DNA of 7,701 nt, from assembly GCA_002432085.1 (NCBI GenBank), contig DJFN01000179.1, positions 1-7,701 on the forward strand, read 5' to 3'. The notes beneath the pieces were generated by a model. It worked only from the letters and a program-made list of their open reading frames with translations. It did not search any database and was not told the origin of the DNA. This DNA comes from Flavobacteriales bacterium UBA5871 (GTDB taxonomy: Bacteria > Bacteroidota > Bacteroidia > Flavobacteriales_D > Crocinitomicaceae). Shown here piece after piece: positions 1 to 5,789 of the stretch. A program made the position numbers and the translations under genes. Each line of letters opens with the position of its first letter. Within the stretch, counting starts at the first letter, position 1.

Positions 1-9
1 GGAAGTCAT

Positions 10-17
10 TACATTTG
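10..17 (+). promoter_or_regulatory. Bacteroidota-type -7 promoter element
   Basis: The octamer TACATTTG matches the TAnnTTTG -7 consensus of Bacteroidota housekeeping promoters. It lies about 60 bases upstream of the ATG at 78, a sensible leader length. The matching -33 TTG element would fall to the left of the window, so only half of the promoter can be judged. Its position also argues against any protein start at 15, because that codon lies inside the promoter element. Confidence 0.5.
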
Positions 18-77
18 CACGTCGGTGGGTTTGCAAGTAAGCATCCTTCAAGGCGTTCAAAGGAAAAAGGTTGTAGT

Positions 78-437
78 ATGAAGACGGGCATTGCCAACAA
101 GAAATTAGAGGATATCATCGCAAAAGTCGAGAAGAGCGGCATTTTGTACAAAGGGATCATTGAAGATCTGAAGGAGCTGCGTGAGCAGGCGCTGAAAGAG
201 CAGGATCCGCTGGTGGTTAAAGTGTTACGTCTCTCTTACGAGTACCTGCAGGATCGTCAGGCATTCGACGTTCAGGCTCAGTACGAAGAAGACGAAGAAG
301 GCAACGAATACCCGATCGAAATCGAAGAGAAGGACAACCTGTTGTACCTGCTCAACCTGCTGAAAAGTGCAGATCACAAGATCAACCGCGAGGAGATCAA
401 GGATTACCGCACTTCCCTGAAACAGGAATTGTATTGA
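78..437 (+). CDS. conserved hypothetical small acidic helical protein
   Basis: The product is 119 residues long (MKTGIANKKL... to ...LKQELY). I do not recognise a named family. The sequence is soluble, with no signal peptide or membrane span, and appears almost entirely alpha-helical. A charged N-terminal half (Lys/Glu heptad-like runs, residues ~7-60) is followed by a strongly acidic linker (DEEGNEYPIEIEEKD, ~residues 74-88) and a leucine-rich helix (LLYLLNLL). The open frame extends upstream to 15, but that start is TTG inside a promoter-like element. The ATG at 78 is preceded by AAGG about eight bases away and is preferred. The gene is monocistronic, with a -7 element in front and a strong terminator 24 bases after the stop. 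It converges with the minus-strand cluster. A small cytosolic adaptor or regulatory protein is possible, but nothing in the sequence proves it. Confidence 0.75.
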   Translation: MKTGIANKKLEDIIAKVEKSGILYKGIIEDLKELREQALKEQDPLVVKVLRLSYEYLQDRQAFDVQAQYEEDEEGNEYPIEIEEKDNLLYLLNLLKSADHKINREEIKDYRTSLKQELY

Positions 438-460
438 TCATTACCAAACACTATAGAAAG

Positions 461-488
461 AAGGCTGTTCGAAAGAGCGGCCTTTTTT
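461..488 (+). terminator. intrinsic terminator of the small plus-strand gene
   Basis: A ten-base-pair stem (AAGGCTGTTC at 461-470 with GAGCGGCCTT at 475-484, including two G-U pairs) closes a GAAA tetraloop. The T run at 483-488 follows it. It starts 24 bases after the stop codon at 435-437. This is a textbook rho-independent terminator for the plus strand. Confidence 0.88.
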
Positions 489-489
489 G

Positions 490-598
490 TTGCCTCCTCC
501 CTTGAGAAGATGAAGCAAAGCTTCTGAAGACGCAGCAGCGACAAGCGTTAGTGCGAAAGCTGCAAGGAGGATTGAGGAGGGTGGCTAACGAAAGGCAA
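490..598. repeat. degenerate palindromic intergenic element
   Basis: The outer arms TTGCCT (490-495) and AGGCAA (593-598) are exact inverse complements. Just inside them, a CCTCCTCCC-type arm (493-501) faces purine-rich GGAGG and GAGGAGGG arms (566-581) with imperfect pairing. Within lie a perfect five-base hairpin GAAGC-AAA-GCTTC (512-524) and GCAGC (535-539) facing GCTGC (558-562). The whole looks like a decayed REP-like or composite repeat unit that runs directly into the C/G-rich repeat at 595. No coding sequence is evident. Confidence 0.45.
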
Positions 599-632
599 TA
601 TCCTCCCCCTTAGTCCCCCTCCAAAGGGGGAA
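595..632 (-). repeat. dispersed C/G-rich repeat, copy A
   Basis: This 38-base segment is matched by the inverse complement of 5711-5748 at 31 of 38 positions without gaps, counted by eye. It contains an exact hairpin, TCCCCCT (614-620) with AGGGGGA (625-631) around a CCAA loop. Short C-run/G-run repeats of this style are familiar from intergenic regions of Bacteroidota genomes. It lies between the convergent ends of the plus-strand gene and the minus-strand cluster. Confidence 0.65.
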
Positions 633-801
633 CAATAAAAATCTCTGCATCGTTGAAGAACTGAAGCTCGGTTCGAAGAAGATTGGCTTCGATTTAGACA
701 TTTCGGATTAGAAACGATCCTTTTGTGTAGGCTCCGACCGAAGAGTCGGGGGCGCTTTCAACTGTGCTAGTACGTCACCAGTCTTTTGTGCCTTTTTTAA
801 C

Positions 802-827
802 CCATAGCGACTGGAAGTCTGCTATGG
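802..827. repeat. near-perfect 11-bp hairpin (cruciform or RNA stem)
   Basis: CCATAGC (802-808) is exactly complementary to GCTATGG (821-827). Directly inside, GACT (809-812) pairs with AGTC (816-819), leaving one bulged T at 820 and a three-base GGA loop. The result is an eleven-base-pair stem. No T-run follows on the plus strand and only an A-run follows on the minus strand, so a simple terminator is unlikely. It could be part of a structured RNA or a mobile repeat. Confidence 0.6.
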
Positions 828-840
828 ATTGCGGTGAAAA

Positions 841-891
841 TTTACCAGTGCATCACGATGTAACATCGGATTCCTTCGAATAACTGGTAAA
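841..891. repeat. 9-bp inverted repeat enclosing an inner hairpin
   Basis: TTTACCAGT (841-849) and ACTGGTAAA (883-891) are exact inverse complements, 33 bases apart. The enclosed segment holds a perfect hairpin CGATG-TAA-CATCG (856-868). The nested arrangement, 13 bases after the hairpin ending at 827, gives a stem-in-stem structure that would fold as RNA on either strand. Its role is unknown. Alternatives are a non-autonomous mobile element remnant with terminal inverted repeats, or the 3' structured end of the minus-strand transcript. Confidence 0.55.
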
Positions 892-982
892 AGTGAGTAC
901 AGAAAGTACGAACAGGAGGCCAATTCTCATATCGGCTAACATTTAGGTGAGATCCGAATATACTACAATAACCGGATAGATC

Positions 983-2071
983 CTAAAGCGGATACTGCTC
1001 GATGAACCCAAATCCGAACCGGCTCATATTCTGAATATCCGTCAGAATGATAATGCAATCGGCTTGTTTAAGATCTTCCTGAAGAATTTCCATTTTGACC
1101 GCTTCCATGCTCGGCCCGTTTGTGTAGCGCGTGTGGAAATAATAATAGAACGGCGTTTCCGGCTGGAAGAGCTGGTGGTGAATGCCCGACCACTCGATGA
1201 CGTGGTAAAAGCTGTCGCCAATCACCACCGGGCGCATGCGGCGTTTTTGTTCGATCGGCTCGGGGAAGTAAACGTTTCGAAGGCGTTTGTCGACCGGACG
1301 ATACATCAGGTTGCTCAGGTTAGCCAGGTCGACATCTTCCTTGTAGACCTCGTGTTTCGGTGTCACTTCCATCGTAATTCCCTGGAAATCGACCGAAAGA
1401 TCGCTTCGCAGGCGTTTGATAAGTGAATCCATCGTGATCGCCGCGGCATAAAGCGTCCAGTGAACCCCTTCTTTGGCAAGGATCGGAATTTCGTTCGCTT
1501 TCTTATTGCGAAGGTGCCACGCATGAGCATCCAGCACTTCAATGCCGGCTTTTTGAAGCGCTCGTTTGTAGAAGGTATAATTCGTAGTGTCCGAATGAAC
1601 GCGGTTGATTTCCGGCAGGTGTTCGCTGTAGTAGCGCATTTTATTCGGCGCGATAACAACGTAAACAGGCAGCTTCGTTTGTTCCTGGATCGCTTTCAGA
1701 CGCTGAACGGTTGCGTTGATCTTCGTTTCTCCGAGAAATTCATCCCGTTCGTTGTAGTCCGGATACATGAAGCGGTAGAAGTAGCCATCGAATGCATACA
1801 CATCCGTGGCATTCAGCTTACCGAAAAAAGCGTATTCGAACTGGTTGCGCGCTCTGACGCAAGCCGGGTAAATGAGTAGTGAATCGGTAGCGGCGTTCTC
1901 GAGCCGTTTTTGCAGATCACCGTTCCACCACGAATACGAAAGCTTTGTCGTATCGGGCTCAACGTAGCCTTCGAGTCCGCGAACGGTCATCAGTTTGCCG
2001 TGCTGAATGAGCATCGGGGCCGCAATTCCGAGCAGGCAGATAATTCCGAATAGGACGTTCAGCTTTTTCAT
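983..2071 (-). CDS. AlgX/AlgJ-like SGNH-fold O-acetyltransferase partner
   Basis: The product is 362 residues and probably acts in the periplasm, adding acetyl groups to a surface glycan with help from the MBOAT protein encoded just upstream. An N-terminal hydrophobic segment (~5-22, after MKK) is a signal peptide or anchor. The family motifs are in order: FDGYFYR (94-100), the APNK block ending in HLP (141-153), GVHW (202-205) and GDSF (285-288). In AlgX/AlgJ the catalytic triad is Ser in GDSF and Asp-x-His. Here Ser287 and His204 are present, but the Asp position reads Gly202 next to Glu201. The ATG overlaps the TGA of the MBOAT gene by one base (TGATG), so the two are translationally coupled. 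The exact glycan substrate cannot be told. Family assignment is firm, the function inferred. Confidence 0.85.
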   Translation of the reverse strand: MKKLNVLFGIICLLGIAAPMLIQHGKLMTVRGLEGYVEPDTTKLSYSWWNGDLQKRLENAATDSLLIYPACVRARNQFEYAFFGKLNATDVYAFDGYFYRFMYPDYNERDEFLGETKINATVQRLKAIQEQTKLPVYVVIAPNKMRYYSEHLPEINRVHSDTTNYTFYKRALQKAGIEVLDAHAWHLRNKKANEIPILAKEGVHWTLYAAAITMDSLIKRLRSDLSVDFQGITMEVTPKHEVYKEDVDLANLSNLMYRPVDKRLRNVYFPEPIEQKRRMRPVVIGDSFYHVIEWSGIHHQLFQPETPFYYYFHTRYTNGPSMEAVKMEILQEDLKQADCIIILTDIQNMSRFGFGFIEQYPL

Positions 2072-3480
2072 CAGAAGTTGAAATAAATGAACGGGTTATA
2101 GCTCCCAGCCACCACGTAGGAATAGCTGATGAGGTAAACGGCAAACATCCACGCGAAACGACCGGTTTGCCAGGCGGCGCCTTGCAAAGTCAGCCAGCGC
2201 TCACGGATTCCCCGCAAAGGTTTCAGGTATTCGAGCACAATCAATCCTGCGCAAATGCCCAGCAATGCTTTGAAGTAGAATAAATTATCGACCAGCGGCA
2301 ATGGCTGGAAATCGAAGCTCCACAACTGCGTGTAGGTCGAAACGGCATCGGCAAAGCTGACTTCGTGAAACAAAACCCAGCCGTTCAGCACTACGATAAA
2401 CGTCCAGATGCCGGCCGTCCAGCCCATTTTGTCGAGCACTTTCCGGAGCCACAATCGTTCGATGATGAGCCACAAACCGTGGTAAACACCCCACAGAACG
2501 AAATTCCAGGAAGCGCCGTGCCAGAGTCCGCTGAGAAAAAAGACGAGGAACAGGTTGAAATACAGTCGTCCGGCTTTCACGCGGTTTCCACCCAGCGGAA
2601 TGTAGAGATAGTGTTTCATAAAATGGCCCAGGCTCATGTGCCAGCGTTGCCAGAATTCGGTAATACTGCGCGCCGTATAAGGCCGGTCGAAGTTTTCGGG
2701 GAAATGGAATCCGAAGATCCGCGCCAGTCCGATCGCCATATCCGAATAACCCGAAAAGTCGAAGTAGATGTGGAAGGTGTAAGTGACCATTTCCACCATC
2801 GCCATGGTTGTACTGTCGAAACCGGCGGCCTGTTGCTCGTTGCAGACTTTAATAAGCGCGATCAGTCCGTTCGAAAGAATGACTTTTTTCCCCAATCCGA
2901 TGCAAAAACGGTACAAGCCTTTCGTGAGGTTTTCCCAGTCCAGCTTGCGGTCTTCGAGCTCGTGCGCGATGTGCTGGTAGGTCACGATCGGACCGGCGAT
3001 CTGGTGCGGAAACAGGAATAAATACAGGAAAAACTGGTCGATTCGCTTCTGTGGAGCAAAAGTTCCGCGGTAAACATCCACACCGTAGGTAATGGCGTGA
3101 AAAGCGTAGAACGAAATCCCGAGCGGCAGGGCGATGTTGGTCAGCGGATCGTCGCCGGGATGTGTCCAGCCGAGCAATCCGGCCGTTGTAGCTACGAGAA
3201 AGTTGACGTATTTAAAAGCAACCAGCAGCGAAAGATTGACGACGATGTAGCCGATCAGCCAGTGTTTCGGCTTTTGCGAAAGATGCATCCGGTGCACCAG
3301 CAAGTAATTCAGCAGCGTAACCGCCACCAGCAGGAAAACGAACAGCGGTTCGCCCCAGGCATAGAAAAACAGGCTGGCAATCAGCAGTAAAGGATTCCGG
3401 AAGCTCTTCGGAGCAAGCCAGTATAGAATGATAACGAGCGGCAGAAAGTAAGTGAGGAAAAAACCGCTGGAGAATAACAT
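2071..3480 (-). CDS. MBOAT family O-acyltransferase (AlgI-like)
   Basis: A 469-residue polytopic inner-membrane protein of typical AlgI length. MBOAT proteins of this group move an acyl group, usually acetyl, from a cytoplasmic donor across the membrane for transfer to an extracytoplasmic polymer. Visible landmarks are the N-terminal MLFSSGFF with the FFYAWGEP stretch (38-45), SFYAFHAITYGVDVYRG (123-139), FPHQIAGPI (157-165), FDFSGYSDMAIGLARIFG (240-257), the EFWQRWHMSLGHF block (275-287) and YIPLGGNR (293-300). The catalytic histidine is His321 in SGLWHGASWN, and the family-style C-terminus is PFIYFNF. Many hydrophobic spans are spread along its length. A GGAG seven bases before the ATG supports the chosen start. 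It follows the GT2 gene by 21 bases and overlaps the AlgX-like gene by one base. All expected residues are intact. The usual substrate class is polysaccharide, but which one is unknown. Confidence 0.93.
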   Translation of the reverse strand: MLFSSGFFLTYFLPLVIILYWLAPKSFRNPLLLIASLFFYAWGEPLFVFLLVAVTLLNYLLVHRMHLSQKPKHWLIGYIVVNLSLLVAFKYVNFLVATTAGLLGWTHPGDDPLTNIALPLGISFYAFHAITYGVDVYRGTFAPQKRIDQFFLYLFLFPHQIAGPIVTYQHIAHELEDRKLDWENLTKGLYRFCIGLGKKVILSNGLIALIKVCNEQQAAGFDSTTMAMVEMVTYTFHIYFDFSGYSDMAIGLARIFGFHFPENFDRPYTARSITEFWQRWHMSLGHFMKHYLYIPLGGNRVKAGRLYFNLFLVFFLSGLWHGASWNFVLWGVYHGLWLIIERLWLRKVLDKMGWTAGIWTFIVVLNGWVLFHEVSFADAVSTYTQLWSFDFQPLPLVDNLFYFKALLGICAGLIVLEYLKPLRGIRERWLTLQGAAWQTGRFAWMFAVYLISYSYVVAGSYNPFIYFNF

Positions 3481-3501
3481 CTGCTGACTCCGGTGAAAGG
3501 A

Positions 3502-4218
3502 TTAATCGAAAAACCGGTACTTGAAGATGCAGTAAATCGCTCGGAAACCGTCTTTCCAGCCGATCTTTTTGCCTTCTTCGTACGTGCGGCCGTAATACGA
3601 AATACCGACTTCGTAAATGCGGATCGGCTTCTGACGGGCAAGCTTGGCGGTAATCTCCGGCTCGATCCCGAAACGGCGTTCCTTGATGTCGATCTTCTTG
3701 GCAATGTCCGAACGGATGAGCTTGTAACACGTTTCCATATCCGTTAAGTTCAGATTGGTCATCATGTTCGACAGGCTTGTGAGCATTTTATTTCCGATCG
3801 AATGCCAGAAAAACAGAATGCGGTGCGGGTGGTGGCCCTGGAAACGGGAACCGTAAACCACATCGGCGTTATCCATGAAAACCGGCTTCAGCAGCAGGTT
3901 GTATTCTTCCGGATCGTATTCGAGATCGGCGTCCTGAACGATCAGGTAATCGCCCGAACATTCCTTGATCGCACGGTTGATCGCAGCGCCTTTTCCTTTG
4001 TTCACTTCCTGTGAAAAGAGACGGATGTTCATTTCCGGGTGCTGGCCCATGAATTCCTCCACTTTTTCCACCGTACGGTCTTTGGAGCAATCGTTCACGA
4101 TCACGATTTCCTTCGTGATGCCTTCCGGAAGCTGGACCTGGTTCACCTTGTTGAGGATGAGCTGAATGGTTTCTTCTTCGTTGTAGGCAGGGATAAGTAT
4201 GGATAATTTATTGATCAT
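3502..4218 (-). CDS. GT2 family glycosyltransferase, DPM1-like
   Basis: A 238-residue GT-A fold enzyme of the polyprenyl/dolichyl-phosphate sugar synthase type. It would transfer a sugar from a nucleotide donor to a lipid phosphate on the cytoplasmic face. Motifs in order are LIPAYNEEET (8-17), VNDCSKDRT (41-49), NKGKGAAIN (73-81) and the metal-binding DAD within QDADLEYDP (95-103). Further on are VYGSRF (121-126), TDMETCYKLIR (159-169) and RRFGIEPEITAK (181-192). No membrane span is visible, so it is a DPM1-style soluble or peripheral enzyme and not a GtrB-style enzyme with C-terminal helices. The frame extends seven codons upstream to a TTG at 4239. The ATG at 4218 is chosen because the protein then begins MINKLSILIPAYNEE, the usual family start. 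Neighbours are a GT-C-like protein 59 bases upstream and the MBOAT gene 21 bases downstream, suggesting one transcript. Sugar and lipid specificity cannot be read from the sequence. Confidence 0.88.
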   Translation of the reverse strand: MINKLSILIPAYNEEETIQLILNKVNQVQLPEGITKEIVIVNDCSKDRTVEKVEEFMGQHPEMNIRLFSQEVNKGKGAAINRAIKECSGDYLIVQDADLEYDPEEYNLLLKPVFMDNADVVYGSRFQGHHPHRILFFWHSIGNKMLTSLSNMMTNLNLTDMETCYKLIRSDIAKKIDIKERRFGIEPEITAKLARQKPIRIYEVGISYYGRTYEEGKKIGWKDGFRAIYCIFKYRFFD

Positions 4219-4277
4219 TTCCGTTCGATTGCGCGCCAAAGATGCACATTTTATTGATTTCAGGCTCTATAACGTCG

Positions 4278-5675
4278 TTATCGCCGGTCTATTTTATAGA
4301 TGCGTATTTCGATCGGTTCGTTCGTGTAAACGCTGTAAGGCTTGTTGGTCGTAATGACCTTGATAAGCTTCATTTCCGGATGTTCTGCGATGAAATCGAA
4401 CGGCAATCCCTGTTCTTTCGGACCGAACGCCGGGTCGCGGATAATGATCGTACCTTCTTTCAGGTCATCGATATTGGCCGGATTTTCCGCAAAGAACCGT
4501 TCTTTGATACGCGATTTCGGGTCTTTGATCCGAACGCCCATTTTCCAGGCTATCAGCGGGTGGAAATAATAGACCGTGCTTTTCGGAAAGTTGTCCTCCA
4601 CGTAATCAGCCGATTGGATCAGGATCTCTTCCAGCGGATGCGGAGCCAGCGGATAGGGAAGCTCGCGCATTTCCTTCACAATGCCGCCCGTGAGCAGCAA
4701 CAGGGCGAAGGCTTTCGGGAGAATGTGCAGCTCGCGTGTGAGGAAATCCGATCCGGCCAGTATCAATAGCAAGAGGCCTGGCAAACCAAGCGTGGCAATA
4801 CGTGTCAGGCCGAGTGAGCCGCGGAGTCCGTAAGCCCAGAAATAGCTGTGAATGACAATAATGCCAAGATAAATGGCGAATCCGAACAAAACGATCGCCG
4901 ACGCACGCGGAATCATCCGGCGCTTCAGGAAAACCAGTAATCCGAACAGTCCGAACGGAACGATCAGCAAGGTCAGAATACCGGTGTGGATGTCCCAATA
5001 TTGCAGGTAATGGTCCCACGGACCGGAACCGTAGACCGAATCGCCCTGGTACGGATTTTTCTCGATGTACCAAAGGAACGAGCCAAACGCAAACCAGCCT
5101 GCGATCGCATAAACGACGAAACCGGTTCCCAGGAACGGAATGGCTTTCCACTGGCGGTTGTACAACAAGACCGGAAGCGCCAGTGCCACAACCAGCATGC
5201 CTTCGCTGCGGGAAAACAAGGTAAACGAAGCAATGATCGCGAACCAGTACCACCAGTTGCGCAAGCCGGTGTAGATCAGCAGCACCATCATCAGTCCGAA
5301 CAGTGTTTCGGTCATGCCGCCGAGTACGCAATAGGTATAATCCGGCACGCAGAGCAGCAGCAACGGAAACAGCAGGTAATAGCCGATGGCCACTTTCAGG
5401 TGATCGAATAAGCGAAACGCCGTAAAACAGGTCAGCGTATAAACGATGATGTTGAAAACGATGTGCCACTTGAAGCTGATTTGCGCAAAAGGCGATGAAA
5501 GCAGCGTAAACAGCGGCTTGCCCCAGTGGTCAAGCAAGAATCGCGGATCGGCCCAGGACTGTTGTGCAATGGCGAAATGCTGGATACCATCACCGGCGTC
5601 AACCGGAATCGAGTTTTTCCAGTTCATCACCAGCAGGTAGATCACACCGACGAGCAATGTCGCCAGTTTCAGCAA
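4278..5675 (-). CDS. polytopic membrane glycosyltransferase, GT-C-like
   Basis: A 465-residue protein with roughly ten hydrophobic spans in residues ~1-330 and a smaller soluble C-terminal part (~335-465). Features match the GT-C architecture. The first span is followed by an acidic loop PVDAGDGIQHF (24-34, Asp26 and Asp29 as candidate catalytic or metal residues). A TETLFGLM segment (122-129) and SRSEGMLV (155-162) resemble the conserved TE-LF and R-EG motifs of polyprenyl-phosphate-sugar-dependent mannosyltransferase-like families. Such enzymes use a lipid-linked sugar at the extracytoplasmic face. The frame begins with TTG at 5675, and the first ATG, at 5627, would remove most of the first membrane span. 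I therefore favour TTG, although the start remains uncertain. The DPM1-like gene directly downstream could supply its donor. No specific family name can be assigned with certainty, and the acceptor is unknown. Confidence 0.78.
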   Translation of the reverse strand: MLKLATLLVGVIYLLVMNWKNSIPVDAGDGIQHFAIAQQSWADPRFLLDHWGKPLFTLLSSPFAQISFKWHIVFNIIVYTLTCFTAFRLFDHLKVAIGYYLLFPLLLLCVPDYTYCVLGGMTETLFGLMMVLLIYTGLRNWWYWFAIIASFTLFSRSEGMLVVALALPVLLYNRQWKAIPFLGTGFVVYAIAGWFAFGSFLWYIEKNPYQGDSVYGSGPWDHYLQYWDIHTGILTLLIVPFGLFGLLVFLKRRMIPRASAIVLFGFAIYLGIIVIHSYFWAYGLRGSLGLTRIATLGLPGLLLLILAGSDFLTRELHILPKAFALLLLTGGIVKEMRELPYPLAPHPLEEILIQSADYVEDNFPKSTVYYFHPLIAWKMGVRIKDPKSRIKERFFAENPANIDDLKEGTIIIRDPAFGPKEQGLPFDFIAEHPEMKLIKVITTNKPYSVYTNEPIEIRIYKIDRR

Positions 5676-5701
5676 TTGCTTCGCCCTTCCCCCTTTTGAA
5701 T

Positions 5702-5716
5702 GGGAATTTGATTCCC
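5702..5716. repeat. small perfect hairpin at the edge of repeat copy B
   Basis: GGGAAT (5702-5707) pairs exactly with ATTCCC (5711-5716) around a TTG loop. It overlaps the start of the dispersed repeat and sits 27 bases before the TTG start of the GT-C-like gene on the minus strand. In the leader of that mRNA it could influence translation. No T-run follows, so it is not a standard terminator for scoB. Confidence 0.4.
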
Positions 5717-5748
5717 CTTTGGAGGAGGATACAGGGGGAGGATATAGC
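5711..5748 (+). repeat. dispersed C/G-rich repeat, copy B
   Basis: This is the inverted partner of 595-632, with 31 of 38 positions matching (ungapped, counted by eye) and mismatches concentrated near the centre and ends. It lies in the 114-base spacer between scoB and the GT-C-like gene. A partial C-run sequence at 5686-5694 beside it may be a decayed half-unit. No -7 TAnnTTTG element is visible on the minus strand of this spacer, so the promoter of the GT-C gene, if there is one here, is not recognisable. Confidence 0.65.
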
Positions 5749-5789
5749 GTAGTATTTTTCAGTACAGTTGTTTATTACCGCTACCGGTA

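Larger units (their letters stand above)
633..982. other. gene-free convergent intergenic stretch with several hairpins
   Basis: No convincing gene is present on either strand. Besides the two strong hairpins listed separately, smaller inverted repeats are visible. TCGAAG (673-678) pairs with CTTCGA (687-692). CTCCGAC (732-738) pairs with GTCGGGGG (745-752), with a G-U pair and a bulge. TAGG/ATCCG (944-956) pairs with CGGAT/CCTA (973-985) around a central mismatched block, overlapping the stop codon of the AlgX-like gene. None of these carries a proper T-run for the minus strand, so no intrinsic terminator can be assigned to the long minus-strand cluster. A T-rich segment at 791-798 is present, but it lies between structures and not directly after one. 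Confidence 0.5.

Noticed and set aside
15..77. N-terminal extension of the first gene to a start at 15
   Set aside because: The codon is TTG inside the TACATTTG promoter element, and the extension is rich in Arg/Ser/Lys unlike the rest of the protein; the ATG at 78 has a better ribosome-binding context.
614..631. C-run/G-run hairpin as a terminator
   Set aside because: The flanking sequence lacks a T-run on both strands, and the segment is explained by the dispersed repeat.
2365..3021. 218-codon plus-strand frame
   Set aside because: It is antisense to the MBOAT gene, whose conserved motifs are in the other strand; the product has no recognisable features.
4237..4244. Possible minus-strand -7 element CATCTTTG before the GT2 gene
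   Set aside because: It differs from TAnnTTTG at the first position and no TTG -33 element is seen about 20 bases upstream, so an internal promoter cannot be supported.
4606..5469. Long 287-codon open frame on the minus strand
   Set aside because: It lies wholly inside the GT-C-like gene in another frame and encodes an Arg/His/Ser-rich sequence with no domain logic; the overlapping frame has clear membrane spans and motifs.
5776..5789. Hairpin TACCG-CTAC-CGGTA right after the scoB stop as a terminator
   Set aside because: The stem is only five base pairs and no T-run follows on the minus strand.
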